DNA of 64,000 bases. Origin: Pelagerythrobacter rhizovicinus (GTDB lineage: Bacteria > Pseudomonadota > Alphaproteobacteria > Sphingomonadales > Sphingomonadaceae). Shown piece after piece: positions 1 through 9,511 of this stretch. Made by a program: the position numbers and the translations under genes. The stretch is from NCBI RefSeq assembly GCF_004135625.1, contig NZ_SDPV01000002.1, forward strand, positions 1 to 64,000, in the 5' to 3' direction. Positions within the stretch are counted from its first letter, which is position 1. Each line of letters starts with the position of its first letter. The notes under the pieces were generated by a model. It had not been told where the DNA came from, made no database searches, and was given only the letters and a program-made list of their open reading frames with translations.

Positions 1-2078
1 GTGCTGCCGGATTTGAGTTTGCGTGAGGCAACGTTCCCGTTTGTGTCATAGGCGATCTCGATCACGCCCGTCACCGCCATGGCATTGAGCGCAGCTTCCG
101 TCGCCGCGTTCGCATGGCCGGTTTCGACCTTGGTCACGCGGCTTTCGATATCGAAAGTGTAGCGTTCGGCCCGGCGCTGCCGGCTGCCGGCACCATCGGG
201 ATCCGGCCCAATGACGCCGCGGCGGCGGTTGTAGGCATCGTAAAAGTAATGCGTGGTGTCGCCGGTGCCCGACAACGGGCCATCCACCGTTATCAGATTA
301 TCGGCATCATCGTAGGCATACGTGGTCGTCGCACTTACCGCGCCGTTGCCGCTGGCGACCGTCATCTGGGTCAGCAGGAGGTTCGGTGTGTCGTAGGCGA
401 GGGTCACCTTGGTCTCGTTCGCCGTGCCCGAACACGTGGCCGCCGTCGCGCAGGCCGTGATCTGGGTGACCTTGTATTGAGCCTGGCTTGCAGGGACGAG
501 GTTTCCGGATGCGTTCCGTATATGCGGAAAACGCGCTGAATATACGTAATTTATCTCGGGCCGCGTTCCGCTGCCCGATGGCGCAGGGTAGCGCACACGC
601 GTTACACCACCGTGCGTTGCATAGGTGTAGTCGGTGCGATTTCCGCGCGCATCGATCGTATAATCTGGCTTGTTGCACGTGGCGGGATTGGTGCAGGTGG
701 CCGGGAAGCTCGCGGTGGCGACGATATCGGCCAGCCCCGAGTTGGGTTTTGCCACATGGCGCGTCTCGGTCACGTTCCCGCGCGCGTCGCGAGTCCAGTG
801 CGCATAGTCTCCCTCAGGGCGCGTCTCGCGAATCTTGCGCCCATTGGCATCGTAGGTGAAGCTGATCGTGTCGTTCGTCCCGTTCTCGATTGAGACGGGC
901 TGTTGGGCCGCAGGGGTCGAGGTAACCGTAGAACTTTCACCGCCTGATGTACTGGTCTCCACCACCGTCGTGGTTCCCGTGGTCCAGTCATAGGTCTTCG
1001 TCTCACCGTCTACGGTTATCGATGAGACACGCCCGTTTGTGCCGTAGCTGATAGACGTCGTGTCGCTCGATGCCCCGGGCCTGCGGATACCGGTAACCCG
1101 GCCCCCACTGGTTGTGAGGACCCACTGACCTCCCTTGTCATCGGTTATGGTAGTCTGACCGCCCGAATAAGAATAGCTCACGGAAGAGGCAGCAGTGACG
1201 GAATCGCAATTGAGCGCAGTCGGATCGCAATAGACCTCGCTCAGATCGAAGAACTTCGCCCCGCTCCGTTTCGTCCAGTCAGGGGCCGGCGCCGGGCTTC
1301 CTTGCGGCCAGCTGTTCGACTGGTACTTCACCTTCATGCCGTACGACGTGCGGCTACGCACATCGAGGAGACGATAGACGACATTGCAGGTGGTAACCTG
1401 CTCGTAGGTGGGCGGTTCGAATGTGGTCTCGCACTGATGAGGTGTGTCCCAGGTCAGGGCGTAGCTCGATCCGTCAGGCGCCTCAATTGATGTCGGCAGG
1501 GCGCAATCGGCTGCGTTGGAGCTGTTGCAGTAGATCGATGCCATCGCGATGGTCATCGACGTGGGCTCCGTATTCGTCTGACTTGTCAGCAGGGATTTCA
1601 CAGTTGTGTATGTGATCTCACTCCCGTCCCTGGCCGTGAAGATGTATAGAGTCTGATCTGGCACGAACGGGCTGCTCGTGACCTGCTTCACGAGCGTCGC
1701 ACCGTTGGCCTTGGTATTGACCCAACTGCTGCCCGACTGGGTGAATTTCTCGGAGATGTTGCCGAACGTGATCGTCGCAACCTGTGATCCGGGGTTTCCG
1801 GTTATCCGAAGATCGCCGCTCCAGTTGTCCTTCCACCCTGCCTGCCCATGATAGCGGACAAGGCTTATGCCCTCCTCGGCATTGCCGATGCTCCCTTCCA
1901 CTATCACCGGGTTGTAGGTGCCGGTCGTCAGGTCGACGCCATGTTCGTCGTTGTTGCGATACTGTTCAGGTGCGTCGGCGGTCTGCGCCAGTACCGGCGC
2001 TGCAGCTGTCCCGCACAGAACTGTCGTTGCGTAAAGAGCTGCGCGCTGCACCGCTCTGAACCTATGCCCCCCGCTCAT
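1..2078 (-). CDS. RHS repeat protein, N-terminal part (runs off the window)
   Basis: One uninterrupted minus-strand frame of 692 codons from the ATG at 2078 to the window edge; the C-terminus lies outside. The N-terminus has a Sec signal peptide ending near APVLAQ. An opening region containing HGVDLTTG is followed by a beta-rich segment and then YD repeats such as FTYDANGRKIRETRPEG and YAYDDADNLITVDGPLSGTG. The segment DGPLSGTGDTTHYFYDAYNRR closely matches [21 protein letters not shown] in the plus-strand RHS protein, so the two are paralogues. RHS proteins form a shell that encloses a C-terminal toxin; whether this one carries a toxin cannot be seen. It lies 58 nt downstream of a small YD-repeat gene and then the virB operon, all on the same strand. 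Confidence 0.9.
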   Translation of the reverse strand, partial: MSGGHRFRAVQRAALYATTVLCGTAAAPVLAQTADAPEQYRNNDEHGVDLTTGTYNPVIVEGSIGNAEEGISLVRYHGQAGWKDNWSGDLRITGNPGSQVATITFGNISEKFTQSGSSWVNTKANGATLVKQVTSSPFVPDQTLYIFTARDGSEITYTTVKSLLTSQTNTEPTSMTIAMASIYCNSSNAADCALPTSIEAPDGSSYALTWDTPHQCETTFEPPTYEQVTTCNVVYRLLDVRSRTSYGMKVKYQSNSWPQGSPAPAPDWTKRSGAKFFDLSEVYCDPTALNCDSVTAASSVSYSYSGGQTTITDDKGGQWVLTTSGGRVTGIRRPGASSDTTSISYGTNGRVSSITVDGETKTYDWTTGTTTVVETSTSGGESSTVTSTPAAQQPVSIENGTNDTISFTYDANGRKIRETRPEGDYAHWTRDARGNVTETRHVAKPNSGLADIVATASFPATCTNPATCNKPDYTIDARGNRTDYTYATHGGVTRVRYPAPSGSGTRPEINYVYSARFPHIRNASGNLVPASQAQYKVTQITACATAATCSGTANETKVTLAYDTPNLLLTQMTVASGNGAVSATTTYAYDDADNLITVDGPLSGTGDTTHYFYDAYNRRRGVIGPDPDGAGSRQRRAERYTFDIESRVTKVETGHANAATEAALNAMAVTGVIEIAYDTNGNVASRKLKSGS

Positions 2079-2136
2079 GGTGCCCCCTCTATCCAACCAT
2101 CGCTGATCCCCATGAAATCTGATGGTGCCGGGCAGG

Positions 2137-2349
2137 TCAGGTTGAAGCGCCGGTCGTCTTTACGCGCTTTCTGTTGTCAGCCTTGTCGTGTTGGTACTCT
2201 GTATCGACACCGCTATTCACACTGCCAGATCGCTCGACCTTCACGAGCCGACCCTTGGCGTCGTAGGTGTAGGTGACAGTTTCGGCCGCCTGTGCCGCGA
2301 TCGGCAGCATGGCCAGAACGGCCCCTGCTAGCGCACTGATCCCCCGCAT
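2137..2349 (-). CDS. small secreted YD-repeat protein
   Basis: A 70-residue protein. The ATG at 2349 is preferred over one at 2391 because a GGGGGATGAAGCG sequence precedes it and the product then begins directly with a signal peptide (hydrophobic core LAGAVLAMLPIA, cleavage near AQAAE). The mature part is essentially one YD unit, VTYTYDAKGRLVKVERSG, plus a second degenerate unit. It lies between virB11 and the large RHS gene. A larger equivalent (10409-10990) precedes the other RHS gene. Function unknown; it could be an accessory or seed for the RHS shell (inference). Confidence 0.7.
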   Translation of the reverse strand: MRGISALAGAVLAMLPIAAQAAETVTYTYDAKGRLVKVERSGSVNSGVDTEYQHDKADNRKRVKTTGAST

Positions 2350-2405
2350 CGCTTCATCCCCCCTTTGCTTGCGACTCAGGGAGTTTTGCATGGAAGGGAG
2401 AGGGT

Positions 2406-2434
2406 GTGAAGAGGCGATTTAACATTACTGTCAA
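2406..2434 (-). promoter_or_regulatory. possible promoter upstream of the small YD-repeat gene
   Basis: A TTGACA box (minus strand, 2434-2429) lies in the AT-richer gap between virB11 and the small YD gene. The -10 position 17 nt on (CTTCAC) is poor, so this is a weak call. The plus-strand counterpart gene also has TTGACA upstream. Confidence 0.25.
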
Positions 2435-2453
2435 AACTTGATGCCGCACCGCA

Positions 2454-3422
2454 TCACGCTTTCGTCAGCACCTCCGCGACCTGTCTCCGCGCAGCTCGCC
2501 GCTCAAGCTGCACAAACACATCGACACTTTCGCGCACATAATGCCGCACATCGTCACGTGCCAGGCGCGAGCCGGCCTGTAGAACGAGCAGCGCAAGTTG
2601 CTCGACCGCCCGTGCAGGCGTGTCGGCATGGATCGTGGTCATCGAGCCGAGGTGCCCGGTATTAACCGCCCGCAGGAAGGTGAACGCCTCGCCGCCGCGA
2701 AGCTCGCCCAGAATGATCCGGTCCGGCCGCATGCGCAGCGCTGCTATGAGGAGATCCTCCGCGCCGACCTCGGCCTCGGAGAGCTGTCCGCGCGCCGCGA
2801 TGAGGCCGACGGCATTCTCGTGCCGGACCTTCAGTTCCTCGGTATCCTCGATCAGGATCAGCCGTTCCTCGCGCGGAATCTCCGCGAGCAGCGCATTGAG
2901 GAACGTCGTCTTGCCCGTGCTGGTGCCGCCCGAGACGACGATGTTGCGTCGCTCGCGCACGGCGGTGCGCAGAAAGCCTGCGGCTTCGGCTCCGCTCAAG
3001 GTGCGCCAGCTATGCTCCCGGTCGATATCCGCCGCGCCGCCTTCGAGCTCGGCGAACGCGTCTTCCTCTTCCCAATCCGCAAGCGACAGGTCGGCCGAGA
3101 CATGCCGGCGGATCGCAAACACGTGCCCCGCCCGGGTCGCAGGTGGCGCGACCACCTGGACGCGTGAGCCATCCGGCAGACTGGCCGCTAGCAGCGGCTG
3201 CGCACGGCTGATCCCCTGCGAGGAGTGCGCTGCGACCTGCCGTGCAAGCCGCGCCAGGAGCCGCTCGTCGAGCGCGGGTTCCTCCACCCGCTCGATCGCG
3301 CCGCCCAGCGTCTCGATCCAGACCTCGCCCGGCCGATTGATCCAGATATCCGTGACGTCTTCGCGCGTGAGCCACGGCGCCAGCGGCGCAAGGAAGCTGT
3401 CGAGGTAGTAGCCAGCTTCCAT
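2454..3422 (-). CDS. virB11: VirB11-family T4SS hexameric ATPase
   Basis: 322 residues. Visible motifs are Walker A GGTSTGKT (165-172), Asp box IEDTEE (191-196), Walker B ILGELRG (237-243) and His box NTGHLGSMTTIHAD (254-267), the full VirB11/GspE secretion ATPase set. It would power pilus assembly or substrate transfer at the inner membrane with VirB4. Length is normal for VirB11. It is the last T4SS gene of the operon, starting 3 nt after the virB10 stop, and is followed by the small YD-repeat and RHS genes on the same strand. Confidence 0.95.
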   Translation of the reverse strand: MEAGYYLDSFLAPLAPWLTREDVTDIWINRPGEVWIETLGGAIERVEEPALDERLLARLARQVAAHSSQGISRAQPLLAASLPDGSRVQVVAPPATRAGHVFAIRRHVSADLSLADWEEEDAFAELEGGAADIDREHSWRTLSGAEAAGFLRTAVRERRNIVVSGGTSTGKTTFLNALLAEIPREERLILIEDTEELKVRHENAVGLIAARGQLSEAEVGAEDLLIAALRMRPDRIILGELRGGEAFTFLRAVNTGHLGSMTTIHADTPARAVEQLALLVLQAGSRLARDDVRHYVRESVDVFVQLERRAARRQVAEVLTKA

Positions 3423-3425
3423 GCT

Positions 3426-4484
3426 CTAAGAATCGACGGATGAGAAATCGAGATCGCGCGCGACGAACACCGAGACGCTCGCGCCGTGCTTTACCTTGAG
3501 AGTCCGCTGCACCTGATCGCCCTGGGTGACGTCGATATTCTGCGTGGTGCCGGGAAGTGCGACGACCACGCCGTCCGTCGCCTCGCGCGTGGCAACGCCA
3601 ACGCCGATGTCGAGCACCGACTGGAGGATCGCGCCGCCGAAGCGCTGGAAGAACTTGCCGTCGACCTTCCCGCGGATTCCTGCCCGCCCGAGCGGATCGG
3701 ATGCCGGGGAATCGAGCGCGATGGTAACGCCGTCGGGGCGCAGCAGACGCGTCCAGCGTACGAGCGCCCGGTTCTGACCGGCCTGAAGACTTGCGTCATA
3801 CTCGCCGTAGAGCCTGCTTCCCCGCGGTATGAGGACGCGCGAGCCGTCGAAGCCGTGGACATCGCGCTGTACCAGCGCGCGCACGCCTCCGGGCCTCGTG
3901 GAATCGAGCGCAGTCTCGAGCACAGCAGGAACGACCGTGCCCTGCGGCACGGTGAGCGAAGGATTGGCGAGGCGTCCGGCTCTTACCCGCGCATCGGTAC
4001 CGGGCCTCTCGCCGGCGGATGGCGCTGGCGGCAACGGCGTACTCGCCTCGTCGAACACGACCGCAGGTCGCGACGGCGGCGTGTAAGGCTCGGCCGGCTC
4101 GGCGGGAATCTCGACGATACGAACCTGCGCGGGTGCTGGAGCAGGTACCGCTCGCGGCATCGGTGCCGGGCTCAGGGCCGGAGCGACGATAGGCCGTTCG
4201 GGCTCGGCTGGAGGAGTATCGAGGAACGCGCGCGGAAGCGCGAGCGGCGGCGGGGATGCGATACGCGAAGCGAAGTCGGGCAAGTTGGCGGTGATGGTCG
4301 CACGCTCGATATCGGCGCGATTGGCGCTCATGACCGAGAACAGCCAGACGCCGCCGATCAGCAGGGCGGCAAAGAAGAGCCAGAGGCCGAGATTGCTGGG
4401 AGTACTCCGCGCAACCACGGGACGGATATCTTCGCCCGGACCGTCTTCGAGAGTGGCCTGACCGGCGGGCGCGGGATCAGCCAT
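3426..4484 (-). CDS. virB10: VirB10 T4SS core-complex protein
   Basis: 352 residues from the second of two tandem ATGs, which has a GGAGG at proper spacing; an upstream GTG/ATG would overlap virB9 by 71 nt. A single membrane segment (LGLWLFFAALLIGGVWLF) near the N-terminus is followed by a proline-rich periplasmic linker and a C-terminal beta-barrel domain with motifs typical of VirB10/TraB (LTVPQGTVVPAVLETALDS, RVLIPRGSRLYGEYD, GVTIALDSPASDPLGRAG). VirB10 spans the envelope and gates the outer-membrane pore with VirB9. It overlaps virB9 by a few bases, implying translational coupling. Confidence 0.93.
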   Translation of the reverse strand: MADPAPAGQATLEDGPGEDIRPVVARSTPSNLGLWLFFAALLIGGVWLFSVMSANRADIERATITANLPDFASRIASPPPLALPRAFLDTPPAEPERPIVAPALSPAPMPRAVPAPAPAQVRIVEIPAEPAEPYTPPSRPAVVFDEASTPLPPAPSAGERPGTDARVRAGRLANPSLTVPQGTVVPAVLETALDSTRPGGVRALVQRDVHGFDGSRVLIPRGSRLYGEYDASLQAGQNRALVRWTRLLRPDGVTIALDSPASDPLGRAGIRGKVDGKFFQRFGGAILQSVLDIGVGVATREATDGVVVALPGTTQNIDVTQGDQVQRTLKVKHGASVSVFVARDLDFSSVDS

Positions 4485-5190
4485 CATGGGCCTCCGGCTC
4501 CGCAGCGCGCTCGGCGGTCGCCTTCTCCTTGTCGATTCGGAACACAAGCTCCTGCCACACGCGATCGATCTCGTAGACGTCGCCGCGCATGTAGCCGTTC
4601 ACCACCTGCTCCTCGCCCGAGGGTCCGACCGCAAACACCGCGGGCAGCGCCTGATCCGGTCCGAACACGATCCGCGTGCGCACACCGTCATCGGAAATCG
4701 CTTGCGGACGCACCTCGCGGTCGCCCTTGATGCGGTAGGTCCAGATCTCGCCCGTCGGCTCGATCGCCGGCTCCGGCGACGGATCGAAGGCCGGCTCCTG
4801 CTCAAATCCATAGAGGAACCGTACCAGATAGGCGGCCATGAGACCGGTGCCCGTCTGCAGGCGCATGCGGTAGTTGCGCTGGTCGGTCGCGACCAGCATG
4901 GTGCCGGCGGCGTCCTGCACTTGCGGGATGACGAACAGCCCGTCGCGCTCGGCCGAGACCTTCACCTCGAACGCCCTTGTCGCATCGAGCGTGACGCGCT
5001 GGACTTGTTCGCCCGGCTCGAAAAGGACCATGAGACCGGTCATCGGCAGCGCTGTCAGCAGATACTCGCCATCGGGAGTCCAGTGCAGCGTCTGGAGACG
5101 CGGGTTCTCGGCGCCGGGCTGCGGCATGACCTGTGCTTGCAGCGGCGCGGCGAGCGCGGCCAGAGAGATGAGAAAGGTGGGTGCTTTCAT
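4477..5190 (-). CDS. virB9: VirB9/CagX T4SS outer-membrane complex protein
   Basis: 237 residues with a signal peptide (LISLAALAAPLQAQ). The N-terminal domain, the proline-rich linker around EQEPAFDPSPEPAIEP and the C-terminal beta-sandwich (TYRIKGDREVRPQAISDDG, TRIVFGPDQALPAVFAV) match the VirB9 family, which forms the outer-membrane ring with VirB10. No VirB7 lipoprotein partner is found next to it. It overlaps virB8 by 4 nt (ATGA). Confidence 0.93.
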   Translation of the reverse strand: MKAPTFLISLAALAAPLQAQVMPQPGAENPRLQTLHWTPDGEYLLTALPMTGLMVLFEPGEQVQRVTLDATRAFEVKVSAERDGLFVIPQVQDAAGTMLVATDQRNYRMRLQTGTGLMAAYLVRFLYGFEQEPAFDPSPEPAIEPTGEIWTYRIKGDREVRPQAISDDGVRTRIVFGPDQALPAVFAVGPSGEEQVVNGYMRGDVYEIDRVWQELVFRIDKEKATAERAAEPEAHDG

Positions 5191-5933
5191 GGCCTCGGCG
5201 TGCCATCCACATCGCGAACGGTTTCGTTCGGCGCACGCCTCGCCTCGATCACCTCGGGCAGCGTCTCGGCATCGCGCCTGTAGCGCGTCACCTGGAATCC
5301 CAGCGGGTTGAGCAGCCGGTCGGCCTCGCTCATCTCCGCCGGCGAGAAACCGTAGTTGATCACGGCCGCCCAGTATTCGGGCGGCTGCGGCTGCGCGCCG
5401 GGATCGTTGCGGATCGTGGTGAAACGGACCAGCGAGCTGTCGGCCGAGAGCGAGGAGACACTGCGTATTTCAGCCGCAACTGTTCCGCCGCGCGGCATAT
5501 AACTGAGTGGACTCGCGGGGTTCGACGCCTGCATCTGCGCAATATAGCGCTGGCGCGCCTCGGGCGCGCTCCACAGCGCGACCTTGCGGTAGTCGTTCTG
5601 CACACTGTCGGCATCGAAGCTCTCGCGCGCGGTCACGTACTGGACGAGGAACGAGCGCGTGAGTGCGGAATCGGGTGCGACCATCTGCTCGTCGAGGGGC
5701 GCGAGCGCCTCGACATTGCCGGTCTGGCGATCGACCAGCAGCGTGTAGGGTTCGACTGTCTTCAACGGCAGAAGGATGACCAGCGCGATCGCCAGCAGAA
5801 GCGCGATTGCGCAGGCAACCGCGGCCACGATCCAGGCGGTCCGGCGCGAGCGTTCCAGCGTGTCGGTGACGCTGGTCGACCAGCTGTCGGCGATCTCGAT
5901 TTCCTCGCGGTGGAATTGGCCCGGCGCGTTCAC
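5187..5933 (-). CDS. virB8: VirB8 T4SS inner-membrane scaffold protein
   Basis: 248 residues: a short cytoplasmic N-terminus, one membrane helix (IVAAVACAIALLLAIALVIL, about residues 35-54) and a periplasmic NTF2-like domain containing VEPYTLLVDRQTGNVE, the usual VirB8 entry motif. It bridges inner-membrane and core complexes. It overlaps both neighbours (virB6, virB9) by 4 nt, so the operon is tightly coupled. Confidence 0.93.
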   Translation of the reverse strand: MNAPGQFHREEIEIADSWSTSVTDTLERSRRTAWIVAAVACAIALLLAIALVILLPLKTVEPYTLLVDRQTGNVEALAPLDEQMVAPDSALTRSFLVQYVTARESFDADSVQNDYRKVALWSAPEARQRYIAQMQASNPASPLSYMPRGGTVAAEIRSVSSLSADSSLVRFTTIRNDPGAQPQPPEYWAAVINYGFSPAEMSEADRLLNPLGFQVTRYRRDAETLPEVIEARRAPNETVRDVDGTPRP

Positions 5934-7132
5934 GATTGTCCCTCCCGGCGGCGCGCCGCCATCGAACCGCGGTGCGCGGTCCGGCGATACGAGCTGCCTA
6001 GTCTCTCACCTGAAACCGCAGATGCTGCGGCCGGCCCGCTTGGGGCGGCAGACATTCCGCCAGCGGTCAATGTCCGGTAGCTCATCCGCTCGTGCACCAT
6101 GCGCTGCTCGCGGTCGATGAGGCGCTCGACGCTGTCCGCCGTGCGCTGTGCGCGGCTTTCGAGATAGGCAGGCGCGCCGGTGGTTGCCGATGCCGACCGC
6201 AGTGCGGCAAAACCGTCCGGCAACCGCACTTCCGGCACATGGAGCGAAGGCCAACCGCGGGTAAACGCCACTTTTGCCAGCAGCCAGATCGCTCCGGCCT
6301 GGATCAGCGCGAAGGCGAGTGTGATCGCGAACAGCTCGATCGGCGCGGAAGGCACGCCGTAGCCGAGCCCGCGCACCCGCACCGCATCGGCAAGCCAGGG
6401 TTCGAGGATGGCAAGCTCGACCGCAAGAACCACGCTCACGCCGACCGCGCCCAGCACCGACAAAACGAGGCCCCGCAGCCATCCGGCGAACAGGCCCCGT
6501 GTGGCCTCGAACAGCAGCAGGCCGGCAGCAAGCGGGGCGAGCGCAAGCAGCAGGCCCGCAATAAGTCGCAAGAGGCCCACCGAGCCGATTGTCCCTGCCA
6601 GGTAGAGCAGCCGCGACCAACCGAATGCGGCTTCATCCTGCAGTGCAGTGCCTGCGAACGTGGTGCCCGCCGCGCCGTCGCCGAGCAGTTGTCCGGAGGT
6701 ACGACCCGTGCCGACCTCGGTCAGGTGCATGATCGCACTATCGACCCGTTGCAAACGCTCGACAAAGCCTGCCGAAGTGTCGCCGATACCGGGCGTTGCG
6801 ATGCCGCTGGCGATCTCTGCCGGGCCTGCGATCGCGACATCGTGGATCACCGTGCGGAACGCCGGCCAGGAAAAGGCAAGCGTCAGGACTATGCCGACCT
6901 TAAGCGCATCGTAGACGAGATCGCGTGCTCCGGGTCCGGGGCCGAACAGGAAGCGCAGGCCGATGATGGCGATGAACAGCGTGAGCAGCCCGGTCACGAC
7001 CGTCGTAGCAAGCGAACCCGGCTGCCCCAGCGCCTGATAGCCGAAGCTGCCGAGGAGCTGCGCCTGGCAGTCTATATGCTCGAGGGTCCGAGAGAGGAAC
7101 CGGTCGCCGGTGACGATGGCAGTACAGGCCAT
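5930..7132 (-). CDS. virB6: VirB6/TrbL-type T4SS polytopic membrane protein
   Basis: 400 residues with at least five hydrophobic segments (for example VVTGLLTLFIAIIGLRFLF and LLRLIAGLLLALAPLAAGLL) and the VirB6 hallmark stretch around LLYLAGTIGSVGLL-RLIAGLLLALAP. The C-terminal tail is hydrophilic. It forms the inner-membrane channel platform. It begins 3 nt after the virB4 stop and overlaps virB8 by 4 nt, leaving no room for a virB5 or virB7 between them. Confidence 0.92.
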   Translation of the reverse strand: MACTAIVTGDRFLSRTLEHIDCQAQLLGSFGYQALGQPGSLATTVVTGLLTLFIAIIGLRFLFGPGPGARDLVYDALKVGIVLTLAFSWPAFRTVIHDVAIAGPAEIASGIATPGIGDTSAGFVERLQRVDSAIMHLTEVGTGRTSGQLLGDGAAGTTFAGTALQDEAAFGWSRLLYLAGTIGSVGLLRLIAGLLLALAPLAAGLLLFEATRGLFAGWLRGLVLSVLGAVGVSVVLAVELAILEPWLADAVRVRGLGYGVPSAPIELFAITLAFALIQAGAIWLLAKVAFTRGWPSLHVPEVRLPDGFAALRSASATTGAPAYLESRAQRTADSVERLIDREQRMVHERMSYRTLTAGGMSAAPSGPAAASAVSGERLGSSYRRTAHRGSMAARRREGQS

Positions 7133-7135
7133 GGC

Positions 7136-9511
7136 TCAGGCTGCCTCCCCGAGCAGGGCAGGAATCCAGTCGTCGGGATTGTCGCCGGTCGTCGGCAGCA
7201 GGCGATCGAACAGCCGCACGGTGCTCTCGCGACCCGACAGGATCGTCAGCAGATCGTTCTCGCCCGACAGGTCGAGCCGCGCGACCACGCTTTCCTTGCC
7301 GTGGCGGATCAGGAAGCAATGCGAGGAATCGGGCAGCGTGCGGACCAGGTCGAACTCGTGCTGGGTCAGCCCGAAACCGCCCATGTAGTCTTCGGCGCGC
7401 GCCTTTGGGTTGATCATGAAGATCTGCGTCGCGGCCTGTTCGACGATTGCGCTGGCGATCCGGCTTTCGAGCGCGTCCTGTGCGCTTTGGGTGGCGAAGC
7501 CGACGATCCCGTTGCGCTTGCGGATCGTCTTCTCCCAGTCCTTGATCCGGCGAACGAAGACATCGTCGTCGAGCGCCTTCCAGCCCTCGTCGACCACGAT
7601 GATCGCGGGACTTCCGTCCAGACGCTCCTCGACCCGATGGAAGAAGTAGAGCATGGCAGGCGTGCGCGCGACAGGATCGTCGAGGATGGCGGTCATGTCG
7701 AAGCCAACCGTCTCCTGCGAGAGGTCGGTCGTATCGCGCTCATTGTCGAACAGCCAGGCGCGTTCGCCATCGCCCCACCACGGGCGCATGCGCGAATAGA
7801 GATCGCCGGGACGGGGACGGTCGCCGCCGCGGAAGAGTTCGACCAGATGCCGCAGCCGCCGCCGCTCGGACGCCTGAAGATAGTTCGTCTCGATCGCTTC
7901 GCGGATCGCCTCCTGCTCCTCTACCGAAGCGCCGCCGGCCAGCAGTGCAAGCCACTCGCCCAGGAAGTCGCGGTTCGCCGGCGTGTCGGGAAGCTGCAGC
8001 GGATTGAGACCAGATGCCGCATCGGGCCGGAGCCGATCATACGTTCCCCCGATCGCCCGGATAAACAGCTCGGCGCCCCGGTCCTTGTCGAAGAAGATGA
8101 TCCTGGGCGCGAACTTGCGCGCCTGCGACAGCAGGAAATTGAGCACCACCGTCTTGCCCGAGCCGGAGGGGCCGATGACGGTGAAGTTGCCCAGGTCGTG
8201 ATGGTGGAAGTTGAAGAAGTAGGGGCCGGCCGCAGTCGTCTCGAACAGCGTCACCGCATCGCCCCAGTGATTTCCGCGCTGCTTGCCCACCGGGAAATTG
8301 TGCAGGCTGGCGAGGCTGGCGAAGTTCGTCGTCGAGACCAGGCCCCGCCGGGCAATATAGCGGAAGTTGCCCGGGAACTGCGCCCAGAAGGCGGGCTCGA
8401 GCGCGATATCCTCACGCACGGCGTTGATCCCGAGATCGGCCATCAGCGCGATCACCTCGGCGACATTGGCGTCGAGCGTCTTCAAGCTCTCGGCATGAAC
8501 GGCGATCGTCGTGTGATGCTCGCCGAACCCCGCGCGGCCGGCGGCGACCTCGTCCTTGGCGTTAACGAGTTCGTCGCGCAGCGACAATGCCTCGTCCTCG
8601 GCCGACTGCATGCGCCTGAGGACGAGGTTCATCCGTGACAGGGCCTCGCGCCGCTCCACCAGCGCGAAGCTCTGGGTCAGGTCGAACGCGAACGGCAGGC
8701 GAGAGAGTTCGTCGAACATCCCCGGCATGGTCCGCCCCGGCCAGTCCTTGATCGAGATCATCGCCGTAAAGCTGCGCGGCAAGTGTCCGGCAGGGGCAAG
8801 TTCGACCGCGTGCTGGCCGAAGCTGATCCGCCGAGCCGGTACATGGTGGCCGAGGTCGCCATGCGGCACGGCAACCGGGCGCATGTCGTGATTGAACAGC
8901 CACGACAGAAACTCGAGCGGTTCGGAGCGATCGCCCTCGGGCGTCTCGTAACTCGTGAGCAGATGCGGATCGTAGTGTCCGAGCGCTGCCATCAGCGCCT
9001 GGCGCGCGTTGTCGAGCGCGTGCTTTTCGGCTGCGAGCCGCTCCGCGTTGCGCCCGCTCGAGCGCGAAAACCATGCCTTCAGACGATCGGCGCTGCCAAC
9101 ACGTCCTTGCAGCGGTCGGCGGACGATCGTCAGAAACAGCTCGTTGACGTAGAGCTGCCGCTCCTCGAAGCGCGCCTTCCACCGCGCATCGAGCCAGCGG
9201 CTGAAGGAGTCGGGTGGCGTCGTGCCCGTGGTGATCGCCGCCGCACGCCGAACCAGGTGATGGTAGACCGCATAGCGCGACGAGCCGAGCGATCGCAGCA
9301 TCGCGTCGCGAAGGCCCGCCCGGTAGTTGAGTTCATCGCTGCCGGCCGTCTCAAACAGCAGGCCGCCGAGGCGGATCGTCTGCATCAGCAAACCGTCGCG
9401 GGTCTCGATCGTCGCGTCGTCGATGTGCCGCGCGTACGGCAGATGCGCGCCCGCCGGCGCTTCGCGCGCGACCACCTTCGGATCGCGGGTCAGGGGCGGT
9501 AGGAGTTGCAT
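7136..9511 (-). CDS. virB4: VirB4 T4SS ATPase
   Basis: 791 residues from the ATG at 9511 (MQLLPPLTRDPK); a TTG at 9544 would add 11 residues and overlap virB3 more. It has the CagE/TrbE/VirB4 N-terminal domain, Walker A GPSGSGKT near residues 447-454 and Walker B AIIVVDEGWKAL toward the C-terminus. VirB4 is the conserved energiser of T4SS. It overlaps the end of virB3 by 22 nt. Confidence 0.95.
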   Translation of the reverse strand: MQLLPPLTRDPKVVAREAPAGAHLPYARHIDDATIETRDGLLMQTIRLGGLLFETAGSDELNYRAGLRDAMLRSLGSSRYAVYHHLVRRAAAITTGTTPPDSFSRWLDARWKARFEERQLYVNELFLTIVRRPLQGRVGSADRLKAWFSRSSGRNAERLAAEKHALDNARQALMAALGHYDPHLLTSYETPEGDRSEPLEFLSWLFNHDMRPVAVPHGDLGHHVPARRISFGQHAVELAPAGHLPRSFTAMISIKDWPGRTMPGMFDELSRLPFAFDLTQSFALVERREALSRMNLVLRRMQSAEDEALSLRDELVNAKDEVAAGRAGFGEHHTTIAVHAESLKTLDANVAEVIALMADLGINAVREDIALEPAFWAQFPGNFRYIARRGLVSTTNFASLASLHNFPVGKQRGNHWGDAVTLFETTAAGPYFFNFHHHDLGNFTVIGPSGSGKTVVLNFLLSQARKFAPRIIFFDKDRGAELFIRAIGGTYDRLRPDAASGLNPLQLPDTPANRDFLGEWLALLAGGASVEEQEAIREAIETNYLQASERRRLRHLVELFRGGDRPRPGDLYSRMRPWWGDGERAWLFDNERDTTDLSQETVGFDMTAILDDPVARTPAMLYFFHRVEERLDGSPAIIVVDEGWKALDDDVFVRRIKDWEKTIRKRNGIVGFATQSAQDALESRIASAIVEQAATQIFMINPKARAEDYMGGFGLTQHEFDLVRTLPDSSHCFLIRHGKESVVARLDLSGENDLLTILSGRESTVRLFDRLLPTTGDNPDDWIPALLGEAA

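Noticed and set aside
1-2078. Left RHS gene as a broken pseudogene
   Set aside because: Only short closed frames appear on the minus strand at first sight, but the true frame runs without a stop from 2078 to position 1 and simply continues beyond the window.
6092-8638. 848-codon open frame on the plus strand opposite virB6/virB4
   Set aside because: It is antisense to two clear T4SS genes, is rich in Arg/Gln/His as expected for the reverse of a GC-rich gene, and shows no domain.
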